Of a stretch of 50,792 nucleotides of DNA, positions 40,811-49,352 are shown one piece after another. A model generated the notes under the pieces. It did not search any database, was not told the DNA's origin, and worked only from the letters and a program-made list of their open reading frames with translations. A program made the position numbers and the translations under genes. Source of the DNA: Paenarthrobacter sp. PH39-S1 (GTDB taxonomy: Bacteria; Actinomycetota; Actinomycetes; Actinomycetales; Micrococcaceae); assembly GCF_030063245.1 (NCBI RefSeq), contig NZ_JASISR010000029.1:1-50792 (forward strand), read 5' to 3'. Every line of letters begins with the position of its first letter. Positions within the stretch are counted from its first letter, which is position 1.

Positions 40811-42123
40811 GCTGCGTTCTCCTTTTCGGTGGCCCTGCCTGCTTCACTGGCGGTGCCGGTTTCACTGACTGAGCCGGTTTCACTAACAGAGCCAACCGCG
40901 CCCGCTGAGCTCTGTGCAGCCGTGCCGTCCCAGTGCGGGTTTTCCCAGATCACGGTTCCGCCCATGCCCAGGCCGATGCACATGGTGGTGATGCCGTAGC
41001 GGACTCTGTGATCCTGCTCGAACTGGCTGGCCAACTGAGTCATCAGGCGCACACCCGAGGATGCCAGCGGATGCCCGACGGCGATAGCGCCGCCATAGCG
41101 GTTGACGCGCGGATCGTCGTCGGCGATGCCGAAGTGGTCCAAAAAGGACAACACCTGCACCGCGAAGGCCTCATTGATTTCGAAAAGCCCGATGTCCGCA
41201 ATGCCCAGGCCGGCCATCGTCAAGGCCTTTTCCGTCGCCGGGACCGGGCCGATGCCCATTACCTCCGGCTCGACGCCGGCAAAGGCGTAGGAGATCAGCC
41301 GCATTTTGACCGGCAGGCCCAGTTCCTCCGCCGCTTCGGCCGAGGCCAGCAGGGCTGCCGTGGCGCCGTCGTTCAAGCCAGCGGCATTGCCGGCGGTCAC
41401 CCGGCCGTGGGCCCGGAAGGGAGTGCGCAGGGACGCAAGGTCCTCCACGGTGGTGCCCGGACGCGGCGGCTCATCGACGGTATTCAGTGCCCAGCCCTTT
41501 TCGGGCTTGAGCGTTGCGACAGGGACCAGGTCCGGCTGAATCAGGCCGTCCTGGTAGGCCTTGGCCAGCTTATTCTGGCTGCCGACGGCGAAGGCATCGG
41601 TGCGGTCCTTGGTGATGGCGGGGAAACGGTCATGCAGATTCTCGGCGGTGTTGCCCATATTCAGTGCCGCTGGGTCCACCAGGCGCTCGGACATGAACCG
41701 CGGATTGGGGTCGGCGCCCGAGCCCATGGGATGGTTTCCCATGTGTTCGACGCCGCCGGCGATGACGACGTCGTAGGCGCCGAAGCCGATGCCCGACGCC
41801 GTCGTCGTCACCGCTGTCATGGCGCCGGCACACATCCGGTCGATCGCGAAACCGGGGACGGACTTCGGCAGGCCCGCCAGCAGCGCGGCGGTGCGCCCGA
41901 TGGTCAGGCCCTGATCGCCGGTCTGCGTGGTGGCGGCAATGGAAACTTCATCGACGCGTTCGGGCGGCAGCGAAGGGTTGCGGCGCATCAGTTCCCGGAT
42001 GCATTTGACCACCAAGTCGTCGGCCCGGGTGCCGGCGTAGATGCCCTTTTCGCCGGCCTTGCCGAAGGGTGTGCGGACGCCGTCGACGAAGACAACATCC
42101 CTTACTTGCCTGTTGTGGCTCAC
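40807..42123 (-). CDS. fadA: Acetyl-CoA C-acyltransferase (thiolase)
   Basis: 438 residues. Catalytic Cys98 (DRMCAGAM), NEAFAVQ with the catalytic His region, GHPLASSG and the second Cys in MCIGLGMGG are all present. It cleaves 3-ketoacyl-CoA to acetyl-CoA and a shortened acyl-CoA. GTG 42123 is chosen because GAGGAG lies 6 nt upstream and the protein then starts like the family (HNRQVRDVVFVDGVRTPFG); the open frame extends to 42192 without support. A short repetitive tail after the fold (SETGSVSETGTASEAG) is not found in typical thiolases. fadB follows with a 4-nt overlap. Confidence 0.92.
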   Translation of the reverse strand: MSHNRQVRDVVFVDGVRTPFGKAGEKGIYAGTRADDLVVKCIRELMRRNPSLPPERVDEVSIAATTQTGDQGLTIGRTAALLAGLPKSVPGFAIDRMCAGAMTAVTTTASGIGFGAYDVVIAGGVEHMGNHPMGSGADPNPRFMSERLVDPAALNMGNTAENLHDRFPAITKDRTDAFAVGSQNKLAKAYQDGLIQPDLVPVATLKPEKGWALNTVDEPPRPGTTVEDLASLRTPFRAHGRVTAGNAAGLNDGATAALLASAEAAEELGLPVKMRLISYAFAGVEPEVMGIGPVPATEKALTMAGLGIADIGLFEINEAFAVQVLSFLDHFGIADDDPRVNRYGGAIAVGHPLASSGVRLMTQLASQFEQDHRVRYGITTMCIGLGMGGTVIWENPHWDGTAAQSSAGAVGSVSETGSVSETGTASEAGRATEKENAA

Positions 42124-42548
42124 CTGTAACTCCTCATCGGGACATGGATGTAGGGTCCTGCATGCTGCCGGTGTGATGTTCGACGGCGTCACCGCCTATG
42201 TTACTAGACGGTAACTTAGCTGACAAGCGGAGCCGTTGAGCCTCATTGTATTGCCCTCCCGGGTGCGGCCAGGTGCGCGGGACTTTCGGTACGCGCAGTC
42301 GGCAAGTGGCTCGGCTGGCAGCTGGGCAAGCGGATCAATACGCGGGTTCGGGGGCGCCGTCGGCCACGAGCGCACAGCCTCGGCTGGGGGAGGATCGGTA
42401 CAGAATTGAACGCTAAGGTATTTTGAGATGGAAGTATCGGGCTCCGTGGTCCGACCGTTGCCCATGAATGGTGGCAATTTCACAGTCCGGTTTGGCGGTT
42501 TTCGGGCATCCCGCAAGTCGCAATGGCTGCACCGCGGCACTGTTGGCT
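42124..42548. other. Intergenic region, fadA promoter side
   Basis: 425 nt. It must contain the fadAB promoter, AT-richest near 42185-42210 (TATGTTACTAGACGGTAAC). The segment at 42195-42215, TTACTAGACGGTAACTTAG, resembles the kind of site bound by TetR-family fatty acid regulators, but no clear palindrome is visible. No coding content recognised. Confidence 0.3.
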
Positions 42549-42855
42549 TCAGCCGGTCGGGCGAATGTAGTGGTAGACCGTTTCGCGACTGATGCCGAAA
42601 TCGCGGGCCAGGACCGCTTTCGGCTCTCCGGCAGCGGCACGCCCCAGCCAGTTCTGCCGCCTGCTCGGAGGACAGCGCCTTCTTGCGTCCCCTGTAAGCT
42701 CCCCGCTTTTTGGCCAGGACGATCCCTTCCCACTGGCGTTCGCCGATGAGGGCCCGCTCGAACTCCGCGAACGCACCCACGACGGAGAGCATGAGGTTTG
42801 CCAGTGGTGAGCAGCAGCACTCGCCCTGGTCCTGGCCGGGCGCCGCACCCGAGCG
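42549..42855 (-). pseudogene. Serine recombinase (resolvase/invertase), C-terminal remnant
   Basis: Two frames joined near 42645 give the C-terminal half of a Pin/Tn3-type resolvase: ANLMLSVVGAFAEFERALIGERQ, the E-helix, then GIVLAKKRGAYRGRKKAL, then after the frameshift RAAAGEPKAVLARDFGISRETVYHYIR, the DNA-binding helix-turn-helix. The catalytic N-terminus with Ser10 is missing. It indicates a past transposon or plasmid segment at the left edge of the metal-resistance patch. Confidence 0.8.
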
Positions 42856-42951
42856 GCCAAATAGACAACAACGCCGCAGGGCGCCGATCCGGGACATATA
42901 AGTCTCCGGACCGGCCCGGACCACTCCGGGCGGTGGTGGACGGTGCGCCAC

Positions 42952-43260
42952 TCATTCGGTCCTGGTGGTTCCGGCCAGCCGTTGGATCAGGGTGAGGCCG
43001 GCGGGTGTGCCGGGCCAGTGGTGTTCCAGTGGTCCGTTGCCGGCTTTGCGGATAACGGATCGCAGGACCAGGGCGGTGATGATGGCGTCATCGGCGTATC
43101 CGATGACGGGCAGGAAGTCGGGGACCAGGTCGATGGGCGAGACGAGGTAGATCAGCAGCAGCACGAGCCGGACGCGGATTCCGCGCGGCAGCGTCCGGTC
43201 GGCGGTGAGCCGGCGCAGCAGGGTGAGAAGGTCCGGCAGCAGCCGCAGGGCATCTCTCAT
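42952..43260 (-). CDS. DUF1232 (YkvA-like) membrane protein
   Basis: 102 residues with the DUF1232 core: LLLIYLVSPIDLVPDFLPVIGYADDAII, split around SPIDLVPDF, which is diagnostic. Such proteins are small membrane-associated proteins of unknown function, often in metal or stress clusters. Its start (43260) overlaps the stop of the 37-residue membrane peptide gene (ATGA), so it is coupled to the CDF operon. A Arg/Leu-rich amphipathic N-terminal helix precedes the motif. Confidence 0.85.
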   Translation of the reverse strand: MRDALRLLPDLLTLLRRLTADRTLPRGIRVRLVLLLIYLVSPIDLVPDFLPVIGYADDAIITALVLRSVIRKAGNGPLEHHWPGTPAGLTLIQRLAGTTRTE

Positions 43261-43370
43261 TCCACCGTATCCGGATGTTTATGGGCGTAGAGGACCAGGA
43301 AGACCAGCAGGATTGCGTAGATCAGTACGATCCCGCCGATGACGGCGATGAGTGCGTCCCACCCGTTCAT
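43257..43370 (-). CDS. Small single-span membrane peptide
   Basis: 37 residues: MNGWDALIAVI, a hydrophobic helix (GGIVLIYAILLVFLVLYA) and a short HKHP tail. It starts within the stop of the CDF-type gene upstream (ATGA) and ends overlapping the DUF1232 start (ATGA), so all three are coupled. The same frame is open back to 44813 through the older CDF gene, which may mislead gene callers. A helper subunit of the transporter is possible. Confidence 0.6.
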   Translation of the reverse strand: MNGWDALIAVIGGIVLIYAILLVFLVLYAHKHPDTVE

Positions 43371-43993
43371 GCGGTGGTCTCTTCGCTGGTGTGGGTGAGG
43401 GCGTGGTGTGCTTCCCGTGCGGCATAGTAGATGATCACGGCTCCGGCCAGCGGGTCGGCCCACCACCAGCCGAAGAGGGCGTTCAGGACCAGGCCCGCCA
43501 GGACGGCGCCGGCCAGGAACGCATCGATCAGGGTCACTATCCCTTCTGCCGTGAGTACCGGGTTGCCGAGGGCGCGTCCGGTGCGGATCTTGCCCCAGGC
43601 CAGGGCCAGCAGGACAAGGAACGTCAAGGCCGTCCAGATGATCCCCAACATTGATACGGCAGGGCATCCGCCGGTGGCGACGACGATGATGAGCTTGATG
43701 ATCAGGTAGACGACGAGGACGGCGAAGCCGGCCCCGATCAGCCGCATCGCCCGGGCCTCCCGGTCCGTGTGGACGCCCTTGAGCTGCCACACCACGACGA
43801 GTGAGGCGCAGATCTCGATCAGGGAGTCCAGGCCGAAGCCGGCCAGGGCCGGGGAGCCGGCCTGGATGGCGGCGGCGGCCAGGACCGCGAGGCCGATGGT
43901 GTTCCAGCCGAGTGTGGCGTATTCCAGGCGCAGTCCGCGGTGCTGCAGCAGGCCCGTGCTCCTGATGGTGGCCGTGGGGTCGGCACCGGTCAT
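43367..43993 (-). CDS. CDF-like cation transporter
   Basis: 208 residues, integral membrane. It resembles the actinobacterial short cation-efflux proteins: GFGLDSLIEICASLVVVWQLKG holds the metal-binding Asp of TM2 and the helix after it, followed by DREARAMRLIGAGFAVL, LALAWGKIRTGRALGNPVLTAEGIVTLIDA and FGWWWADPLAGAVIIYYAAREA with the second Asp. About five to six helices, without a large cytoplasmic C-terminal domain. Likely exports divalent metal ions in exchange for protons. Its start at 43993 is next to where the czcD-like gene should have ended. Coupled to the small peptide downstream. Confidence 0.8.
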   Translation of the reverse strand: MTGADPTATIRSTGLLQHRGLRLEYATLGWNTIGLAVLAAAAIQAGSPALAGFGLDSLIEICASLVVVWQLKGVHTDREARAMRLIGAGFAVLVVYLIIKLIIVVATGGCPAVSMLGIIWTALTFLVLLALAWGKIRTGRALGNPVLTAEGIVTLIDAFLAGAVLAGLVLNALFGWWWADPLAGAVIIYYAAREAHHALTHTSEETTA

Positions 43994-43994
43994 G

Positions 43995-44813
43995 GCGTGT
44001 GTCCGTTTCGTCAGTGGGGAAGTGTTCCTGGTCGCGGTGCGCGGCCGGTTCGAGCTGGAAAGTGGAGTGTTCGACGGAAACGTCGAAGTGCTCCGCCACG
44101 CATTTTTGCAGGTCCGCGAGGATCACGGCGGCGTGTCCGTCCGTAAGGCATTCATCTTCGAGGGTGACGTGTCCGGTGATGACGTCGGCGGTGTCCTTGA
44201 GCAGGCGCAGGGAGCGGGGAATGATCAGCACACCGATCAGCAAAGACACCAGCGCGTCGGCCCGGGTCCACCCGGTCACGGCGATCACCACGGCGGCGAC
44301 GATCACGGCAACGGATCCGAGTGCGTCGTTGAGGACTTCCAGGAACGCGGCTCTGAGGTTGAAGTTATGGTGCCGGCCCGAGGCCAGGATGATCAGCCCG
44401 ACCGCGTTTCCGGCCAGTCCGATGCTGCCGAAGACGAGCATCAGCCAGGAGCCGAGCTCCGGGGGATCGATAATCCGGTGGATGTCTTCGTAGATCACGA
44501 ACCCGCCGACGATGAGCAGCAGGCCCGCCTGGAGTGCTGCGGCCAGGATCTCGGCGCGGGCATATCCCCAGATGCGCTTCGCGGTGGCCGGTTTCAGGGC
44601 CAGGGAGGCCGCGATCAGGGCGATCAGCAGCCCGGCGGCGTCGGTGAGCATGTGCCCGGCGTCGGCCAGCAGCGCCAGGCTGCCGGTCATCACCGTGCCG
44701 ATGACTTCGGCGGCCATCACTAGCAAAGAGTGCTGGGCGGGTTCGTCCGTGCAGTCAGCCGTTCCGCAGCACGTGTCCTGTGCGGACGTGTCGTCGATGA
44801 TCATGGCTGCCAT
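43995..44813 (-). pseudogene. CzcD-type CDF transporter, damaged
   Basis: The translation follows CzcD/ZitB: LLADAGHMLTDAAGLLIALI (TM2 metal site), KRIWGYARAEILAA, NFNLRAAFLEVLNDALGSVAVI, and VAEHFDVSVEHSTFQLEP at the end. Compared with the family, the start of TM1 is replaced by a Cys/Asp-rich stretch (DTCCGTADCTDEP), and about 45 residues before ITGHVTLEDECL seem to be missing (in-frame). The expected stop near 44010 is also out of frame, so the frame continues to 43257. It may be a chimera made by deletions. If translated, zinc export is uncertain. Confidence 0.65.
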
Positions 44814-44861
44814 GCGGGGGCGGCACAGCAGCCATCTCCCCGGAAGGTGTCCAGACCTTCC

Positions 44862-45122
44862 TTGACCGCGAGGCCGGCGAGGAGAGCAGCGGCATGATCA
44901 GCAGGCTCAGCGCCGTCAGGCCGAGACCCACAGGGGAATCAACGGGCTCGTCGACGCCAAGAAACTTCGGCCCGGCGGTGACGACCAGATAGACGGCCAG
45001 CGCGAAAAAAGAGAATGCCACGACCCGCAGGGCCGTTTTTTCCCGTTCTTCGGGGTCGCGGCCACGAACCAACGGATCCGCCGGCTCAGGACCCTGCGTC
45101 GGTCAACGGTGACGACACTCAT
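44862..45122 (-). pseudogene. CDF-like transporter, N-terminal remnant with internal deletion
   Basis: MSVVTVDRRRVLSRRIRWFV in one frame continues in another as RDPEEREKTALRVVAFSFFALAVYLVV, then GLTALSLLIMPLLSSPASR. In the actinobacterial family these pieces are separated by about 50 residues (TM1-TM2), so a deletion with frameshift has removed the metal-binding part, and the C-terminus is cut at about 44862. Non-functional. Confidence 0.7.
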
Positions 45123-45127
45123 ACGGC

Positions 45128-45305
45128 TCATTCCTCGATCGGGCAGGAACAGATCGGGTCGACCGTCAGGATCACCGCAAGCAGATCCTCGAGCGCGTGG
45201 GCGAGCTTCGTATCGGAGAGTTCGTAGCGGACCCGCCGCCCGACAGGTTCCGCGACCACGAGCCCCAGTCCCGCAGACAGGCCAGGTGGTTCGAGAGTCT
45301 CTGTC
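45128..45305 (-). pseudogene. ArsR/CmtR-type metal-responsive regulator, C-terminal remnant
   Basis: RLSNHLACLRDWG in one frame and LVVAEPVGRRVRYELSDTKLAHALEDLLAVILTVDPICSCPIEE in another together match the recognition helix, wing and C-terminal Cys sites of CmtR/CadC-like repressors (VDPxCxCP). The N-terminal half is missing and a one-base shift lies near 45265. It stops 6 nt before the CDF remnant, the usual operon order for this regulator and exporter. Confidence 0.7.
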
Positions 45306-45683
45306 TGAGCCCCATACATGCTACGGCCTTCGGCACAGAGGTGCGGTGCAGACGATTTCGGACACTCCGTGCAGGCGACTTCTGAAAGTGACAAGCGGAC
45401 TTCATTCTGACAGTGACCAGCGGTCATGCCTGACGCCCGGTTGGGGTATACCCCAAACTGTCACCCGTGGCATGAGGCGTGATTCCCGACACGGCATGAC
45501 CCAGACCGGAGAGGATGCCAGCGGGTGTTGGCGCCGCGAAGCGCGGATTCGCCAAGTGCGGCTCGTGACTGCACCGTTACCAACACCGCCACTGCCACTG
45601 CCATCGTTGCACCCTGCGGGGCCCAAGCCACGGTTCTCCGGCTGATGCGCGCCTGTGCCTATGTGGGAGTAGGCTTTCTAGAG
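45306..45683. other. Intergenic region before the thiamine operon
   Basis: 378 nt separating the degenerate metal genes from the riboswitch. The promoter of the thiamine operon should lie within the last 100 nt. No genes recognised, and the open frames are shadows. Confidence 0.35.
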
Positions 45684-45764
45684 TGACACGGGGTGCCTTG
45701 GGAAACAGGGCTGAGATAAGACCCGTTGAACCTGATCTAGTTCGTACTAGCGAAGGGATGTTGC
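45684..45764 (+). promoter_or_regulatory. TPP riboswitch (THI element)
   Basis: The conserved core is clear: CGGGGTGCC near 45690, GGCTGAGAT at 45709-45717, ACCCGTTGAACCTGATC at 45721-45737, then the stem-forming CTAGTTCGTACTAG and CGAAGGGATG. TPP-bound RNA would sequester the GAAGGG ribosome site that serves thiM, so translation control is likely. Thiamine pyrophosphate is expected to repress the salvage and uptake genes that follow. Confidence 0.95.
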
Positions 45765-45766
45765 GG

Positions 45767-46570
45767 ATGACTGTTCGCCTGACACCTGACCATGTCTGCA
45801 CGATGCTCGCCCGGTTGCGGGAGACGGGGCCATTGGTGCAGTGTCTGACCAATACGGTTGTGACAAACTTCACCGCGAATGTGCTTCTAGCCCTCGGGGC
45901 GGCGCCAGTCATGGCTGATGTCCCCACCGAGGCCGGCCAGTTTGCCCGGATAGCTTCCGGAGTGCTGATCAACGTGGGTACTCCCCACGCGGAGCAACGG
46001 GTCGCCATGGTCGAAGCTGCCTCGGCCGCTCAGGAGGCAGGCAGCCCGTGGGTTCTTGACCCGGTCGCGGTCGGTGTCCTGCCGGTGCGTACTGCCCTTG
46101 CCAGTGAACTGCTCCCTTACGCCCCGACCGCCATCCGGGGCAACGCTTCAGAGGTTATCGCACTGGCCGGGTTGGGGGCAGGTGGCCGTGGTGTTGATGC
46201 CGTCGATACTCCCGACAGTGCGTTGGCAGCGGCCTGCCGCCTGACCAGCGTTCACGGTTCCGTCGTGGCCGTTTCCGGGGCCGTTGATCTGATTACTGAT
46301 GGCACCGACGTGATCCGGATCAGTAACGGCCACCCCTATCTGACCCTGGTCACCGGGGGTGGCTGTGCACTGGGTGCGGTCACCGCAGCTTTTTTGGCTG
46401 TGAATGGCGACCGTCTGGCAGCGACGGCTGCAGCCACCGCGGTGTATACCGTCGCTGCCGAAATCGCCGCTGCCGGCGCCCGCGGCCCGGGCAGTTTCGC
46501 GGTCGCGTTCCTGGATGCGCTGGTGTCTGTGGATGCCGAAACAATCCGGTCCCGAGTGGCTATCTCATGA
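45767..46570 (+). CDS. thiM: Hydroxyethylthiazole kinase
   Basis: 267 residues, ribokinase fold. Phosphorylates 4-methyl-5-(2-hydroxyethyl)thiazole for thiamine salvage. Family motifs: [27 protein letters not shown] near 24-50 (split by NTVVTN), [20 protein letters not shown], and [15 protein letters not shown] near the ATP site with the catalytic Cys of TGGGC. ATG 45767 lies 9 nt after the GAAGGG of the riboswitch; ATG 45758 is a less likely alternative since it would sit on that motif. Its stop overlaps the thiE start (ATGA). Confidence 0.95.
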   Translation: MTVRLTPDHVCTMLARLRETGPLVQCLTNTVVTNFTANVLLALGAAPVMADVPTEAGQFARIASGVLINVGTPHAEQRVAMVEAASAAQEAGSPWVLDPVAVGVLPVRTALASELLPYAPTAIRGNASEVIALAGLGAGGRGVDAVDTPDSALAAACRLTSVHGSVVAVSGAVDLITDGTDVIRISNGHPYLTLVTGGGCALGAVTAAFLAVNGDRLAATAAATAVYTVAAEIAAAGARGPGSFAVAFLDALVSVDAETIRSRVAIS

Positions 46571-47229
46571 CAGGCGCCGGCAGGGCTGGCTTCACCCCGG
46601 GGATTTACCTGATCACTGATGATCAGTTATGCGGGGAACGCGGAGTGGTGGAGACGGTCAGCGCCGCCGTTGCCGGAGGCGTGCGAATGGTACAGATCCG
46701 GGAAAAAACGGCCAGCGCCGCCCGGTTCTACGATCTGGTGATGCGTACCGCCGATGCCGTCGGTGACCGGGCCACGGTGTTGGTGGATGACCGGGTGGAC
46801 GTTTTTCTCGCCGCCCGGGCGGGCGGTGCGGCTGTCCACGGCGTCCATATCGGTCAAAGCGATCTTCCGGCACCCCAGGTCCGAGCAATTGTTGGCCAGG
46901 GCGCGTTGATCGGGCTGAGCGCCAACACGGCCGAACATCTCGCGCGGCTGCACGCCCTGCCCTCAGGGACCGTGGACCATCTGGGCGTGGGCGTGATCCG
47001 TCCGACGTCGACCAAACCGGACCATCCGGCGCCCCTGGGCATCCAGGGGTTCGCCGCTATCGCTGCTGCTACGCTGCTGCCCTGCGTCGCGATCGGCGGC
47101 ATAACCCCCGCCGATGTCAGGGCACTGAGGTGCGCCGGAGCGGCCGGCATCGCCGTGGTCTCAGCAATCTGTGCCGCCGAAAACCCTGCCCGCAGCGCCA
47201 AAGAGTTTCTCAAGGAATGGACCCAATGA
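46567..47229 (+). CDS. thiE: Thiamine-phosphate synthase
   Basis: 220 residues, TIM-barrel enzyme that joins HMP pyrophosphate and thiazole phosphate to thiamine phosphate. [26 protein letters not shown] (the pyrophosphate-binding Gln-Arg-Lys), [48 protein letters not shown] and CVAIGGIT follow the family from start to end. Coupled to thiM by a 4-nt overlap. With thiM it forms the classical thiazole salvage pair; pyrimidine supply comes from the ABC system behind. Confidence 0.95.
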   Translation: MTGAGRAGFTPGIYLITDDQLCGERGVVETVSAAVAGGVRMVQIREKTASAARFYDLVMRTADAVGDRATVLVDDRVDVFLAARAGGAAVHGVHIGQSDLPAPQVRAIVGQGALIGLSANTAEHLARLHALPSGTVDHLGVGVIRPTSTKPDHPAPLGIQGFAAIAAATLLPCVAIGGITPADVRALRCAGAAGIAVVSAICAAENPARSAKEFLKEWTQ

Positions 47230-47393
47230 ACACCGCAACCGCCGACATACCCCGCCCAGCCATATCTCTATCTCCGGCACCCCGCGCCGCTCCTAAATCG
47301 CGGCACCGCGCGGCCGGATATTCCCGGCGGAAACCGGGCCACCGTCTATCCGGCACCAGCAAACGCTCCGCATACGCGGGGAAAGGACTTCTC
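47230..47393 (+). other. thiE-thiY spacer with an open leader frame
   Basis: An ATG at 47226, overlapping the thiE stop, opens a frame that runs without stop into the substrate-binding protein gene and adds 56 Arg/Pro-rich residues before its signal peptide. This is probably not translated as part of the mature gene, since a lipoprotein signal must be N-terminal, but it could be a leader or could couple translation. Confidence 0.4.
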
Positions 47394-48440
47394 GTGAACA
47401 CACGACGCTTCCTCGTGGGCGCGGTCAGCGCCCTCACCCTTACCGCCATGGCAGCCCTGTCAGCCTGCGCCGGTTCGGGAGGAAGTCCCACTCCGGCTTC
47501 TTCCGGGACCACACCCATTACTTTCGCCCTGGACTGGACGCCCAACACGAACCACACCGGGCTGTATGTGGCGATCAACAAAGGCTACTTCGCCGCCGCC
47601 GGACTCGACGTCCAGGTACTGCCCTACAGCCAGTCTTCCACTGACACCCTCATCAACTCGGGTGCGGCGGACTTCGGAATCAGCTTCCAAAACACGGCGA
47701 CGTTCGCCACAGCAGCGGGGGTGGCCAACACCTCGGTCATGTCGGTGCTCCAGCACGATGCCACAGCCATCGGCGTCCTGGCCAGCCGGAAGGACATTAC
47801 CAGCCCTAAAGACCTCGATGGTAAAACCTTCGGCACGGCCGGGCCCAGTGCCACGTTCCCTACCGAAGCCGCAGATGCCATCAGGAACGCCGGCGGAACA
47901 GGCAATTTCAGCAGCGTCACCCTGGGCACGTCCGCCTACGAAGCCCTGTATGCCGGCAAAGTCGACTTCACCTCAGCCTTCAAGACCTGGGAAGGCATCG
48001 ACGCCACCCTCCGCGGCACTCCGATGAAGTTTTTCAACCTTCATGACTACGGCGTGCCGGACCAGTATTCGGTGATCATTGAAGGCAACCGGGAATGGAT
48101 CAAGGGACACCCAGACGTGACCCGGAAATTCGTCCAGGCCCTCCAAAAGGGATACCAATATGCCGCAGCCGAACCCGACGCTGCCGCGAAAATACTTATT
48201 GACGCCAACCCCGGTATCTTCGCCGACGACCAGCTTGTCTACAAGAGCCAGGAAGAACTGAGTGCTTCCTACCTCAAGGACGCCAACGGCCAGGTCGGCA
48301 CCCAAACAGCCGATCAGTGGAAGCAGCTGGCGGATTTTCTCTACAAGGCCGCCCTGCTGGCCGATGAAAGCGGCAAACCCCTCGCCAAACCCCTTGACAC
48401 CACGGCGTTGTTCACCAATGAGTATCTGGCCGGCAAATAG
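47394..48440 (+). CDS. thiY: Thiamine-precursor (HMP/FAMP) ABC transporter substrate-binding lipoprotein
   Basis: 348 residues. Signal peptide with lipobox LSAC25, then an NMT1/THI5-like solute-binding domain: ITFALDWTPNTNHTGLYVAINKGYF, YSQSSTDTLINSGAADFGISFQ, PKDLDGKTFGTAGP and YSVIIEGNREWIKGHPDVTRKFVQA. These motifs are specific for the ThiY/NMT1 subfamily that binds pyrimidine precursors of thiamine. GTG 47394 is chosen because AAAGGA lies 7 nt upstream and it puts the signal peptide at the N-terminus. The riboswitch-controlled operon with thiM, thiE and the two transporter genes confirms the substrate class. Confidence 0.9.
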   Translation: MNTRRFLVGAVSALTLTAMAALSACAGSGGSPTPASSGTTPITFALDWTPNTNHTGLYVAINKGYFAAAGLDVQVLPYSQSSTDTLINSGAADFGISFQNTATFATAAGVANTSVMSVLQHDATAIGVLASRKDITSPKDLDGKTFGTAGPSATFPTEAADAIRNAGGTGNFSSVTLGTSAYEALYAGKVDFTSAFKTWEGIDATLRGTPMKFFNLHDYGVPDQYSVIIEGNREWIKGHPDVTRKFVQALQKGYQYAAAEPDAAAKILIDANPGIFADDQLVYKSQEELSASYLKDANGQVGTQTADQWKQLADFLYKAALLADESGKPLAKPLDTTALFTNEYLAGK

Positions 48441-48503
48441 CTCCCGCGCCCTCCTCTTTCCCGATCGCCGGCCACGGGACCGTAACGGCAGAAAGTTAAC
48501 GCT

Positions 48504-49352
48504 GTGAGTGGGGGTCCGGGAGACGGAGCGGGGTGTGGGGGAAAAACCGGCCGCAACCGGAAAACAGGGTCTCCCCGCCGGTTCAGGACGCTCACCACCG
48601 CCGTACCCCCGGCCGTGATTGTCCTCGCTCTCCTGGCAACCTGGCAGGGCGCGGTCGCGGCCGGCGGGGTGAAACCAACTGTGCTTCCGTCTCCGCAGCG
48701 GATCGTGGAGCAGGGCTGGTTGGCGCGCGGGATCATCTGGGCCAACACGGTGCCGACGCTGCAGGAAACCTTTCTCGGTTTCGCCGTCTCCCTGACCCTG
48801 GCGTGGGTCCTTGCCGTCGCCATCGACTTCTCACCATGGCTTCGCCGAGCCCTGATGCCCCTGCTGGTGGCATCCCAGACCATACCCATCATCGCCATTG
48901 CCCCGCTGATGATCATCTGGTTCGGCTTCGGTCTGATGCCAAAGATCATGGTCATCGCCTTGGTCACGTTCTTTCCGGTGACCGTCGGCCTGATCGACGG
49001 CTTCAACCTCACCGATCGTGACGCGGGCAATCTGCTGCGCAGCATGGGGGCCAACCGGTGGAAGCAATTCGTCTATGTACGCCTTCCATCGGCTCTTCCT
49101 TCCTTCTTCACAGCCCTGCGGATCGGCATTGCCTACGCTGTTACGGGCGCCATTTTCGCCGAGTACATTGGCGCCCGGGAAGGGTTGGGTATCTACATGG
49201 CCACGATGAAAAACTCGTTCCGCACCGACCTCGTACTGGCAGCAGTCGCAGTCACCGCTTTCCTTAGTGTGGGCCTGTTCCTGCTGACCTACGCCGCCGA
49301 GCGGCTGATCATCCCCTGGCACTCCAAGGAACGCAGGAACCGCCATGTCTGA
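48504..49352 (+). CDS. thiX: ABC transporter permease for thiamine precursor
   Basis: 282 residues with six predicted membrane helices starting at about 34 (AVPPAVIVLALLATWQGAV). The cytoplasmic EAA loop is GNLLRSMGANRWKQFVYVRLPSALPSFFTALRIG. It belongs to the SsuC/TauC permease group and is close to ThiX. The GTG start has only a weak upstream ribosome site, and the first 25 residues are Gly/Arg-rich. It lies 63 nt behind thiY and overlaps thiZ by 8 nt. Confidence 0.88.
   Translation: MSGGPGDGAGCGGKTGRNRKTGSPRRFRTLTTAVPPAVIVLALLATWQGAVAAGGVKPTVLPSPQRIVEQGWLARGIIWANTVPTLQETFLGFAVSLTLAWVLAVAIDFSPWLRRALMPLLVASQTIPIIAIAPLMIIWFGFGLMPKIMVIALVTFFPVTVGLIDGFNLTDRDAGNLLRSMGANRWKQFVYVRLPSALPSFFTALRIGIAYAVTGAIFAEYIGAREGLGIYMATMKNSFRTDLVLAAVAVTAFLSVGLFLLTYAAERLIIPWHSKERRNRHV

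Noticed and set aside
40933-42129. Plus-strand 398-residue frame
   Set aside because: Antisense shadow of the thiolase gene.
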